From: Acidobacteriaceae bacterium
Lineage (GTDB): Bacteria > Acidobacteriota > Terriglobia > Terriglobales > Acidobacteriaceae
Direction: 5' to 3'
Length of the DNA stretch: 7,860 nucleotides
Assembly: GCA_003154055.1 (NCBI GenBank)
Contig: PMCH01000138.1
Span: 11,821-19,680, forward strand
Shown: positions 1 to 6,434 of the stretch, piece after piece
How positions within the stretch are numbered: the stretch's first letter is position 1
How the letters are laid out: each line of letters opens with the position of its first letter
Notes under the pieces: model-generated
The model's database searches: none
Told to the model about the DNA's origin: nothing
Seen by the model: the letters and a program-made list of their open reading frames with translations, nothing else
Translations under genes and position numbers: made by a program

Positions 1-71
1 GCGCCGCTAGCGAAGGTAAACATCAACATCAGTGTGATGGCTGCTAAGGCCGACTTTTTGTTTTTCTTCAT
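1..71 (-). CDS. Exported protein, N-terminal signal peptide only (cut by window edge)
   Basis: Only the first 23 codons lie in the window. They read as a classical signal peptide: a lysine-rich n-region (MKKNKKS) followed by a hydrophobic run of Ala, Leu, Met and Phe, ending in a small-residue stretch (FASG). The ATG at 71 is supported by an AAGGAGA Shine-Dalgarno site on the minus strand (79-85) at a normal spacing. The mature protein is outside the window, so no function can be given. It follows the two secreted paralogs on the same strand after a 143-base gap, so it probably belongs to the same exported-protein cluster but may have its own leader or promoter. Confidence 0.75.
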   Translation of the reverse strand, partial: MKKNKKSALAAITLMLMFTFASG

Positions 72-214
72 GGAAGCGTCTCCTTCTTACTTAGTTTCTG
101 GCCATGTTTCCGGCGAGGTTTGCTGTTACTGCGCAAGCTTTACCTACAAGCCTCGACACACCCGTTGCTGGCCGCCCCAGCCGTGCCGTGCAACAGCCGA
201 CTGAGCGGATTCGT
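72..214 (-). other. Intergenic leader with possible local RNA structure
   Basis: This gap separates the second secreted paralog from the fourth exported protein. On the minus strand several short pairings nest. GCTGG/CCAGC closes a 5-base loop (167-181). Further down, CGAGG (155-151) pairs with CCTCG (118-114), enclosing two small stems: CTT/AAG (150-138) and TTGC/GCAA (136-120). That would make a three-way junction about 40 bases before the start codon. The stems are only 3-5 bp and could be chance. Neither hairpin is followed by a T-tract, so I do not call a terminator. No riboswitch class that I know fits. Confidence 0.2.
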
Positions 215-1027
215 CTACATTCCCCGGTAGATTATGGTGGCAGCTTTTGTCTTTTTTGCACCCACGGAGTCTACGTAGGCGAGAGCGACTGAGCCGTTGA
301 TGCCCGTCAAGGGAGAGCCGGACGAATCGCTGGCAAAAGCACACGGATTCGGTCCGGTGGAGACAGTGCGCGCGAAGCCCTGCAGGTAGCCAAAGTGCGG
401 CTGCCCGAAGTTGCGCAATTCCAATCCGTACCCGGAATTCGCGCCGAAGGGAATGCTGGCATTCCAGCTAAACGCGCCGTTGGTCGTGGCGCTGAAGTTG
501 TTGAGGAAAGAACCGTCGCTATCCACATCGGCATACCTGACCAGATAAGCCACTCTAGGCATAGCAGTGTTGTTCTTCAGGGCCATGACGATCTTGACCG
601 CAGGCGTGTTCGGATCGAGGCTGATGGTTTGAGTCAGGGTCCAGGCACCGTCCGCGGTAGTGCGGGCAATCACAACGCTGGTCGCGGTCAATTTCAGTAC
701 GGTTGCCGCACCCCAGTTGCCGCTATCCCCTGCGTCCGCATAGTCCCAATATGCCTGAGCCGGACTTTCATTGCAGATGCCATATCCTTCCCTGAAGAAC
801 AGATGGGAATGATCGCCAGGTGTGGATAGAAAAGTAATATTTCCGTTTGTCGCCACGCAATAATACAGGGATGTGCTGTTCGACCCAGATTGGAAGCTGA
901 AGTCGCAATAGCCGGGTGATAGGTTCTGGCGAAGGCCCGTGTTGGTCTTGTCAACTTGTCCTTGGGCTAGCAGTGGGCAGGCGATCAACATCCCGGAGAC
1001 AACGAGAAACGCGATGTAACGGATCAT
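215..1027 (-). CDS. Secreted or lipid-anchored protein of unknown function, paralog of the upstream gene
   Basis: The 270-residue product starts with a hydrophobic signal sequence. It contains LIAC at 14-17, which fits a lipobox with Cys17 as the lipidated residue; ordinary signal peptidase cleavage near residues 21-24 is the alternative. The mature part looks all-beta. Motifs shared with the neighbour at 1066-1890 are YCVxxNGNIT (56-64), EGYGxCxESPA (80-90), RTTxDGxWTLxQTI (122-135), a DxDxDG loop (167-172), FGYxQGFA (212-219), GPNxCAFA (225-232) and a terminal YRG. Cysteines 41, 57, 85 and 229 are all conserved in the paralog, suggesting two disulfides in an exported protein. DxDxDG resembles calcium-binding loops (inference). 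The ATG at 1027 has a GGAG site at 1033-1036 with 5 bases of spacing. Only 38 bases separate it from the upstream paralog, so they are probably co-transcribed. I do not recognise a characterised family. Confidence 0.85.
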   Translation of the reverse strand: MIRYIAFLVVSGMLIACPLLAQGQVDKTNTGLRQNLSPGYCDFSFQSGSNSTSLYYCVATNGNITFLSTPGDHSHLFFREGYGICNESPAQAYWDYADAGDSGNWGAATVLKLTATSVVIARTTADGAWTLTQTISLDPNTPAVKIVMALKNNTAMPRVAYLVRYADVDSDGSFLNNFSATTNGAFSWNASIPFGANSGYGLELRNFGQPHFGYLQGFARTVSTGPNPCAFASDSSGSPLTGINGSVALAYVDSVGAKKTKAATIIYRGM

Positions 1028-1065
1028 ATTTTCTCCAGTCGAAGGAAGTTTCTTGGTGCCGCCGC

Positions 1066-1890
1066 CTAGGTGCCGCGATAGGTCATCGTCACAGTAAGAG
1101 TCTGATGAGCGGCGACGGGGCCGGCATAGGCGTAGCCGATCGAGGTGTTGGCTCCCCCGCCACCTGCGACCCCGTTGGGATTGGCATTAAAGGCGAAGGC
1201 ACAGGCATTCGGTCCACTGTTCAAGCCATAGGCAAAACCCTGCTGATAGCCGAACGGCGACTTGGTTGAATTCAGCAACTGCAAGCCACGGTGCCAGGCA
1301 TTCGTAGTGAAGTCCCAGCTCCATGCGCTTTGGACCGAACCACCGGCCAGGCTGGACTGGGTGGCGTCACCGTCGGGGTCGATGTCCGCGAAGCGCAGCA
1401 GATAGGCGACCTTGTCCACGGACTGGTTGTTGGTCAGCCCCATGACAACTTTGATCGAGGTCGAGGCGGCGACCTTGGTGATGGTCTGCACCAGGGTCCA
1501 GTTGCCGTCGCTGGTAGTGCGGGAGATCTTGATGGTGCTGCCGCTCTTACTCAAGATTTGCGCCGCATTCCAGTTTGAGCTAATGCTGGACGCGTAGTCG
1601 TGATATTCGGTCGCAGGAGACTCCTGGCAGAGGCCGTATCCTTCGCCTCCGGCACCGATCATGGTGTGTCCGAAAGGAGTTTCCAGCGCGGTGATGTTGC
1701 CGTTATCGGAAACGCAATATTGCAGAGAGTTGTTGCCGCTACCGACGGTGAATTGATGAGAACAGAAATCGGGCGCGTCTGGGTTCGGCGCGACTTGGGC
1801 GGTTGCGGTTTGCCTTTGCTGGCCATGGAGGTTTGGAACCAGGGTCACAACAAGAGCGAGTACGAGCACTGCATATGCAGAAAACTTCAT
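1066..1890 (-). CDS. Secreted protein of unknown function, first of two tandem paralogs
   Basis: The product is 274 residues. I chose the ATG at 1890 over one seven codons upstream (1911) because an AGGAGA site (1896-1901) sits 5 bases before it and the signal peptide then begins normally (MKFSAYAVLV...). Cleavage is likely after NLHG (residue 23). Unlike its paralog it has no lipobox, so it should be freely secreted or periplasmic. Shared motifs are YCVxxNGNIT (58-66), EGYGxCxESPA (83-93), RTTxDGxWTLxQTI (124-137), VAYLxRFADIDPDG (161-174), FGYxQGFA (213-220) and GPNACAFAF (226-234). Cysteines 43, 59, 88 and 230 match the four of the paralog. A Gly-rich patch (240-246) near the C-terminus is specific to this copy. 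The similarity runs nearly end to end, so the pair arose by tandem duplication. Function is unknown; a carbohydrate-binding or structural surface role is only a guess from the beta-rich, disulfide-bearing look. Confidence 0.87.
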   Translation of the reverse strand: MKFSAYAVLVLALVVTLVPNLHGQQRQTATAQVAPNPDAPDFCSHQFTVGSGNNSLQYCVSDNGNITALETPFGHTMIGAGGEGYGLCQESPATEYHDYASSISSNWNAAQILSKSGSTIKISRTTSDGNWTLVQTITKVAASTSIKVVMGLTNNQSVDKVAYLLRFADIDPDGDATQSSLAGGSVQSAWSWDFTTNAWHRGLQLLNSTKSPFGYQQGFAYGLNSGPNACAFAFNANPNGVAGGGGANTSIGYAYAGPVAAHQTLTVTMTYRGT

Positions 1891-1942
1891 GATGTTCTCC
1901 TGGAAGATCAATTCTTCGTTCTTCGTTTCTCGATTGCGGGCG

Positions 1943-1995
1943 GCCCCACATTTGGCCCTACCTGGTTAAACGGAAGCTGCGGAGAAAAGACGACA
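1943..1995 (-). promoter_or_regulatory. Shared upstream element, copy B (before the secreted paralog pair)
   Basis: This stretch matches 3022-3073 upstream of the tectonin-type gene in about 40 of 53 aligned positions with one gap. The best-kept part on the minus strand is TCGTCTTTTC-YCC-x-C-R-GCTTCCG-W-TTA-W-CC, followed by GTAG and then GTGGGGC. The proximal end can fold as a small hairpin (GGCC/GGCC around an A-rich loop). The element ends 52 bases before the start codon. No convincing sigma-70 pair at normal spacing is visible inside it. It could be a promoter for another sigma factor, an operator, or a structured 5' leader. The similarity is directly visible; the role is inferred. Confidence 0.5.
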
Positions 1996-2034
1996 CAACG
2001 CTCGAAAATGTGGTGGCGGTTATGGAGCCACCCC

Positions 2035-2068
2035 TTGAGAGAAAACGTTCACTCCTCAACTTCGAGAA
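2035..2068 (-). terminator. Weak candidate terminator after the tectonin-type gene
   Basis: Fourteen bases past the TAG stop of the propeller gene the minus strand has TTCTC-GAAGTT-GAGGA, a 5-bp stem with one G·T pair and a 6-base loop (2053-2068). After 7 bases comes a T-rich run, TTTTCTCTC. The stem is short and not GC-rich and the T-run is interrupted, so this is weak. If real, it would separate the propeller transcript from that of the secreted paralogs, which fits the latter having their own copy of the shared upstream element. Confidence 0.2.
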
Positions 2069-2081
2069 CTGGGCGCACGTT

Positions 2082-2981
2082 CTACGGCATGGAAAAATTG
2101 TAGGCTTGCTTGCCGCCACTGATTCCCCAGACGCCAGCGCCGCTGCCAACACTGATCCGGGTCAGTGAGCCGGGAATCTGAACAAACGTTGATGTGCTCG
2201 GGTCCAGGCGAAAAATCTCGCTGAGGATGTTGATTGCCCAAACTCCGTTTCCTCCGGCCTGGACTTGGACGAGGGTTCCCGGCAGTTGAAAGAAGCTTTG
2301 GACGTTCTCGTCGAACTGGAAGACTTGATAATTACTGTTGAGTCCCCAAACCCCGTTGGGGCCAACGGTGATCTGCATCAGGCTTCCCGGCGGTACCTCA
2401 TCGAATTGGAGAGTCGAAAAGTTGAATCTGAAGATCGCGGTATTACCGTTGATCCCCCAGACGCCACCGCCGCCCACCGCCACGGTGGCGAGGGATCCCG
2501 GCACAAAGTCAAAATTCTTTCCACAGAAGTTGTATCGGTAGATGGAGGCGGCATGCAGTCCCCAAACCTCGTAGGGGTGGCAACTGTCCTGATAGCCGGG
2601 ACCGACCGTGACAAAATCGAGAGCGCCCGAAACTTGTGGAAAAGACCAGGTCGTTCCGCTCTTGACCGCCGTGTAAATGTGTCCTACTGTGTCGAGCCCC
2701 CAAACCGAATCCGCCTGGAGCGCACTGCCTCCCCCTGCGGCGATTTGGCTGAGAGACACGTTGTTCGCCAATACGAATTGCTTACCCTTAAGAACGTAGG
2801 GGTGACCCCCAGTGTTGGAGAGCGCCCATACGCTTGTGCCTCCCGATGCGACCGCGACAAGGCCAGCTCCCCCTTTTGTCTTTACGAGCTTGAAGGTTTG
2901 TGAGGATGCGGATGGGGTACACAGTAGCCCCAGAACAAGGGCCAACATCGCGACGAAAGACTTTGCGGGTTGATACTTCAT
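2082..2981 (-). CDS. Secreted tectonin-type beta-propeller protein (lectin-like)
   Basis: The 299-residue product has a signal peptide (hydrophobic 8-21, probable cleavage around residues 25-28) followed by tandem repeats of the tectonin/TECPR type. The unit is VWGx(I/L)N...IFRF......F..(I/L)PGSL..I.VG. VW pairs begin at residues 51, 93, 139, 174, 211, 247 and 284, spaced 35-46 residues apart. That gives six complete units. The C-terminal half unit (284-299) is complemented by the N-terminal half unit (about 29-50: FKLV...LVAVASGG), so the chain may close like velcro as a seventh blade. Tectonin domains in slime mould and fish-egg lectins bind sugars or lipopolysaccharide; sugar or surface binding here is inferred. 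The start is fixed by an AAAGGAGA site at 2987-2994. It follows the kinase gene on the same strand after 119 bases and carries its own leader. Confidence 0.88.
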   Translation of the reverse strand: MKYQPAKSFVAMLALVLGLLCTPSASSQTFKLVKTKGGAGLVAVASGGTSVWALSNTGGHPYVLKGKQFVLANNVSLSQIAAGGGSALQADSVWGLDTVGHIYTAVKSGTTWSFPQVSGALDFVTVGPGYQDSCHPYEVWGLHAASIYRYNFCGKNFDFVPGSLATVAVGGGGVWGINGNTAIFRFNFSTLQFDEVPPGSLMQITVGPNGVWGLNSNYQVFQFDENVQSFFQLPGTLVQVQAGGNGVWAINILSEIFRLDPSTSTFVQIPGSLTRISVGSGAGVWGISGGKQAYNFSMP

Positions 2982-2983
2982 GG

Positions 2984-3009
2984 TGGTCTCCTTTGACCAT
3001 TTCGGTGGT
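2984..3009 (-). promoter_or_regulatory. Shine-Dalgarno site in a hairpin loop with a competing hairpin
   Basis: On the minus strand TGGTC-AAAGGA-GACCA (2999-2984) forms a perfect 5-bp stem whose 6-base loop is the core of the Shine-Dalgarno sequence of the propeller gene. Just upstream, ACCA-CCGAAA-TGGT (3009-2996) forms a 4-bp stem that uses the same TGGT. The two hairpins are therefore mutually exclusive. This could tune translation of the propeller mRNA. The pairings are visible; any regulatory effect is inferred, and short stems of this kind also arise by chance. Confidence 0.3.
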
Positions 3010-3021
3010 TTAGACGGTCCC

Positions 3022-3073
3022 GCCCCACGCGGGCTCTACTGGGATAATCGGAAGCCGAGGGGAAAAGACGACA
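3022..3073 (-). promoter_or_regulatory. Shared upstream element, copy A (before the tectonin-type gene)
   Basis: This is the partner of 1943-1995. The far half on the minus strand (TGTCGTCTTTTC then GCTTCCG) is nearly invariant between copies. The near half differs in sequence but keeps GTAG and GTGGGGC. Here the near end folds as GCCC-GCGTG-GGGC, 4 bp at about 40 bases before the ATG. The element lies only 27 bases past the kinase stop codon, so the propeller gene may start its own transcript here rather than depend on kinase read-through. GATTAT inside it is a 4/6 match to a -10 box, but a -35 partner (TTGTCG) would sit 19 bases away, so ordinary sigma-70 use is doubtful. Confidence 0.5.
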
Positions 3074-3100
3074 AAAAAGATTCAGGAAAGATCGGCGTGG

Positions 3101-5860
3101 TTATTTGCTGGAAGAGTCGAGGCTGGCAAGTTGCCGGGCGCTGCGGGTATCGGGGTGGTCGGCGCCTGCCGCGCTCTGGAGGTGTTCGACGGCAGACCGG
3201 GCGGCGGCGCGAGCTTCGTCATCCTTTCCCTGCGCTTTGAGGGCGCGGGCCAGGAAAAGATAGGCGCGGCCGGTCCGGTAGGAAAAAGTGTTTGGCGGCG
3301 TGTTTGTTTGGAGAAAACTCAAGGTCTTGGACAGGTCGGCGTTGGCATCCGCTGGACGCGCGGCCTGCAGCTCGATCATGGCCCGACGCTGATAGAAGGC
3401 TGGCAGAACGTTGCTCCCAGCTTTCCCGGTTTTGACGGTCGCCTCCAGAGTCTCGATGGCTTGATCGGCAAGCCGCATCGCCGAGGGAATGTTGCCGCGC
3501 TCCAGTTCCAACATGGAACGATCTGAGAGCAGCGCGGCAAAAGCATAATGTCCCGGAGGAAGGGCCTTGCGCAGACGAGGTTCGACCTCGGCCAGCGCGG
3601 CGGCCGCGCGCGAGACATCGTGCTGGGCGCGATAGAGTCTGGAGCGCTCCAACAAGGACTGATTGATCACGACCTCATCGCCCGCCTGGCGGGCTCGCGC
3701 ATAGGCACGCTCGGCGTATCCTGCAGCTTCGTCGAAGCGCGCCAGGTCCTCCAGAACGGAAGCGTAGTTGTTGAGCAGCATCGGCGAGACACCCTGCTCG
3801 GACTGGTCCGCCCGGCTGATATCGATGGCACGGCGAAAGAGCCGTTCCGCCTCCAGTGGCCTGCCGAGCTGTTTCAGAGCCAGACCCCAGTTGTTGAACA
3901 GCGTACCGGCAGTCTCGGTATCGTCCCGGCCGAGGGCTGCAAGCTGTACCGAGGCCTGCTGAAAGGCGTCAATGGCGTCGGGGAGCTGCGCCGCTTCGCG
4001 ATCGGCTTCGGCAAGATCCATGAGCACTCGCACCTTGCGCATCTGCGGGTCGAACGGTGCCTGCTGCAGCGTTCGCTGGGCCTCCTGGACGCGTGCAATC
4101 CCTTGCTGCACTTCGCCGGTATTGCGCGCGACCGCGCTGCCATGTAACAGGCAGGAGACTCGATCGAGAGCATACTGAGGTTCGCTGGGGAGTTCATGAA
4201 GCCCTTCCTGGATGAGGGCCTCGGCTCGTTTTGGGTCTTCGGCCAGCGATAAAGCGTGTCCCAAGGCGCACGATGCTTGCGCCCGTGTGGAGCGATCCGT
4301 TAGCCCGCGGGAGATTCTGTAGGCCTCATCGAGGACCGGGCGCGCTTTCGCGTCCTCGTCCTGCGTGTTGTACTGCTCGCCGATGGAAATGAGCAACTCC
4401 ACTCGACTGGCCTCGTTCCCATGTTGCCGTTCCACGATGTGCTGGGCGCGCGCCAGCAGTTCGTTCACCGTAAAAGGCTTGCCGGAAGGCGCCGCATCGG
4501 ACAGGAGAAAGGAGTTGAGATCGTTCACCGCCTCGGTGCGTTCCAGTTGCTGGAAAGCAAAGTCGCGCTGGGCACGTGCGGTACGGGCTTGCATCAACGT
4601 GCCCACCAGTCCTGCGACCGCGGCAATGACGGCAAGCGCAGCCAAAGCAACTGCTGTGCGATTGCGTCGCGCGAATTTTGCGGCCCGGTACGCCAGTGTG
4701 TCCGGCTGCGCGCTGATGGGTTCGTGCTTCAGATATCGGCCGAGATCCTCCGCCAGGGCGGTCACTGAGGGGTAGCGTTCCTGCGGATTCTTCTTCAGCG
4801 CCTTGGCGACAATCGTGTCGAGATCTCCACGAAGCAAACGGCGAAGCTTGTCGGGTGTGGTGGTACGCCGAGTGGCGTTGGCGGTGGTTGTCTTCTCATC
4901 CGCCTTCGGCGAAGTCACGATGTCGGACAGGCGCCGCGGATCGGTGTCCACGATCGCCTTCACCAGATCCGCGGGCGAGTGCGGGCCGCTGCCCGCCGGA
5001 TGCTGTCCCGTAAGCAACACATAGAGGAGAACGCCCAGCGCATAAACATCGGTGGCGGTGGTGACCGGCGCGCCGGTTATTTGCTCCGGCGCCGCGTACT
5101 CCGGCGTCATGGCGCGTCCGGCCTGGACGGTCAGCTGGGTTGCGGCTCCGTCCTGCCCCTCGCCCTCGAGCAGTTTGGCGATGCCAAAGTCCAGCAGCTT
5201 TACCTGCCCGCCTTTGCTTACCAGCACGTTCGAAGGCTTAAGGTCGCGGTGCACAATGAGGTTGGCATGGGCATGGGCGACGGCGCCCGCGACGTCGAGA
5301 AATAACCGAACCCGCGCTTCCACGTCGAGCCGCTGCCGGTCGCAATAGCGGTCGATGTGGTCGCCCTCGACAAGCTCCAGGACGAGATAGGGAGTGCCGC
5401 TGGCCGAGACGCCCGCATCCACCAGCTCCGCAATATGAGGATGCGCGAGCCGGCCCAGGATGCTGCCTTCCCGTTTGAAGCGGTCTTCGCCGCCACGGCC
5501 AACCAGCGCGATGTTCAGGAACTTCACCGCTACACGCCGATCGAAGCGCCCGTCGTTGCGCTCGGCCAGCCACACGCTTCCCATTCCACCCTGACCGATT
5601 TGCGAGATCAACGTATAAGGACCAATCACCTCGCCCGCCAGTCCTGCTCCACTCGGCGGCATGGCGGGACCCTTCTCCAGAAAGCCTTGCTGGGCGAGGA
5701 TACGATGCTCATCGAGGAGGGAGGTCAACTGTGCGGCCAGTTCGGGATTTTTCTCGCCGAGCGAGGCGAGCCAGGCGGCGCGCTCATCGTCGTCCAGGGC
5801 CAGCGCCTGGTCGAGATAGGGGCTTAGCAACTGCCACTGATCGGGGCTGAGTGTAGACAT
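3101..5860 (-). CDS. Transmembrane serine/threonine protein kinase with C-terminal TPR domain
   Basis: The 919-residue product has a short N-terminal helical region (1-65, LSPDQWQLLSPYLDQAL...) typical of sigma-linked kinases. A complete Hanks-type kinase domain follows (about 82-375): glycine loop GQGGMGSV (89-96), VAVK with Lys113, Glu131 in helix C, HRDLKPSN (204-211, an RD kinase), DFG (224-226), an activation loop with Thr241, Thr244 and Thr252, APE (257-259) and DVYALGV (271-277). All catalytic residues are present, so it should be active. One membrane helix lies at about 403-424. The remaining ~490 residues are helical with clear TPR units (650-683, 692-725) and degenerate ones to about 895, probably outside the cytoplasm as a sensor. 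I placed the start at the ATG at 5860 because of the GAGGA site at 5865-5869 and the family-like N-terminus. The 38 codons upstream only overlap the sigma gene out of frame. It probably phosphorylates the sigma factor encoded just before it (inference). Confidence 0.93.
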   Translation of the reverse strand: MSTLSPDQWQLLSPYLDQALALDDDERAAWLASLGEKNPELAAQLTSLLDEHRILAQQGFLEKGPAMPPSGAGLAGEVIGPYTLISQIGQGGMGSVWLAERNDGRFDRRVAVKFLNIALVGRGGEDRFKREGSILGRLAHPHIAELVDAGVSASGTPYLVLELVEGDHIDRYCDRQRLDVEARVRLFLDVAGAVAHAHANLIVHRDLKPSNVLVSKGGQVKLLDFGIAKLLEGEGQDGAATQLTVQAGRAMTPEYAAPEQITGAPVTTATDVYALGVLLYVLLTGQHPAGSGPHSPADLVKAIVDTDPRRLSDIVTSPKADEKTTTANATRRTTTPDKLRRLLRGDLDTIVAKALKKNPQERYPSVTALAEDLGRYLKHEPISAQPDTLAYRAAKFARRNRTAVALAALAVIAAVAGLVGTLMQARTARAQRDFAFQQLERTEAVNDLNSFLLSDAAPSGKPFTVNELLARAQHIVERQHGNEASRVELLISIGEQYNTQDEDAKARPVLDEAYRISRGLTDRSTRAQASCALGHALSLAEDPKRAEALIQEGLHELPSEPQYALDRVSCLLHGSAVARNTGEVQQGIARVQEAQRTLQQAPFDPQMRKVRVLMDLAEADREAAQLPDAIDAFQQASVQLAALGRDDTETAGTLFNNWGLALKQLGRPLEAERLFRRAIDISRADQSEQGVSPMLLNNYASVLEDLARFDEAAGYAERAYARARQAGDEVVINQSLLERSRLYRAQHDVSRAAAALAEVEPRLRKALPPGHYAFAALLSDRSMLELERGNIPSAMRLADQAIETLEATVKTGKAGSNVLPAFYQRRAMIELQAARPADANADLSKTLSFLQTNTPPNTFSYRTGRAYLFLARALKAQGKDDEARAAARSAVEHLQSAAGADHPDTRSARQLASLDSSSK

Positions 5861-5864
5861 GAAA

Positions 5865-5869
5865 TCCTC
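5865..5869 (-). promoter_or_regulatory. Kinase ribosome binding site overlapping the sigma stop codon
   Basis: GAGGA on the minus strand precedes the kinase ATG by 4 bases, and the TGA of the sigma gene (5870-5868) lies over it. The gap between stop codon and start codon is 7 bases. This arrangement suggests translational coupling, so the two partners would be made from one mRNA in linked amounts. Confidence 0.6.
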
Positions 5870-6434
5870 AGATCGGCAAGTCAACGCGAATTTTTCTGTG
5901 CAGAAAGATACGCGCCTTCTCCCAGTTCCGCTGTACCGTGCGTTCCGAGACGTCCCGCATCGCGGCGATTTCAACGAACGAAAACCCGCAGAAGAACTTC
6001 AAGTCGACGATCTCGGCCAGGGAAGGCTCCACATTCCCCAGTTCGTCCAGGGCTTCGCTGATTTGCGTGAGTTCCCGGTGGTCGACCGCGTTCTCCATGG
6101 AGTCGGTGTCCAGCGAAGTAATCTCGAACAAGCCGCCGCGCTTCTGGGCTTGGCGCTCGCGGGCATGGTCAATGATGAGCCCGCGCATGACCCGCGCCGC
6201 GTATCCCATGAATCGCGCTTGGTCAGGGAACTCCGGACCACTTCGTGCGGCCATGGCCAGATAGGCCTCGTGCAGGAGCGTGGTGGCGCTGATACTTGCC
6301 GGTCCGCCACGGCGCGCGAGTTCGCGCCTCGCCATCCGGTGCAGTTCGGAATAGAGCGCCCCAAAGAGCGCTTCGGTAGCGGCACTATCCCCCCGTTCCG
6401 CCGCCCCAATCAGCCACGAAATTGTGGGATCCAC
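5868..6434 (-). CDS. ECF-type RNA polymerase sigma factor partnered with a Ser/Thr kinase
   Basis: The 188-residue product has the two-domain plan of group-4 sigma factors. Region 2 spans about residues 5-95, including LLHEAYLAMAARSG (53-66) and ARFMGYAARVMRGLIIDHAR (73-92). Region 4 spans about 125-180, with the helix-turn-helix FSFVEIAAMRDVSERTVQRN (151-170). The pattern HEAYL / AARVMRGLIIDHAR matches the divergent ECF_sub group of Acidobacteria and Planctomycetes (TIGR02999/PF07638 from memory). Where most ECF factors have acidic DAED, this protein has Ser49-Ala50-Thr51-Thr52; this loss is known in sigma factors activated by kinase phosphorylation. The start is GTG at 6434: an in-frame TGA lies two codons upstream, and GAGGG at 6441-6445 is 6 bases away. 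The kinase follows after 7 bases. No anti-sigma gene is present, so the kinase is the likely regulator. Confidence 0.93.
   Translation of the reverse strand: MDPTISWLIGAAERGDSAATEALFGALYSELHRMARRELARRGGPASISATTLLHEAYLAMAARSGPEFPDQARFMGYAARVMRGLIIDHARERQAQKRGGLFEITSLDTDSMENAVDHRELTQISEALDELGNVEPSLAEIVDLKFFCGFSFVEIAAMRDVSERTVQRNWEKARIFLHRKIRVDLPI

Noticed and set aside
72..214. Cyclic-di-GMP (GEMM) riboswitch, suggested by GCAAACC and GAAA-like pieces on the minus strand
   Set aside because: The pieces are in the wrong order and spacing and the required stems do not form.
2265..2903. 212-residue open frame on the plus strand opposite the tectonin gene, and similar long plus-strand frames opposite the kinase and sigma genes
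   Set aside because: They mirror the codon pattern of the real genes, have no domain, signal peptide or ribosome binding site, and lie fully inside recognised genes.
3073..3100. T-run after the kinase stop codon as a terminator
   Set aside because: CTTTTTTG is present, but no GC-rich stem precedes it, and part of the run borders the shared upstream element.
5861..5974. Upstream extension of the kinase reading frame to an ATG at 5974
   Set aside because: The added 38 residues are Arg- and Ser-rich and lie entirely over the sigma gene in another frame. The ATG at 5860 has its own ribosome binding site and a family-like N-terminus.
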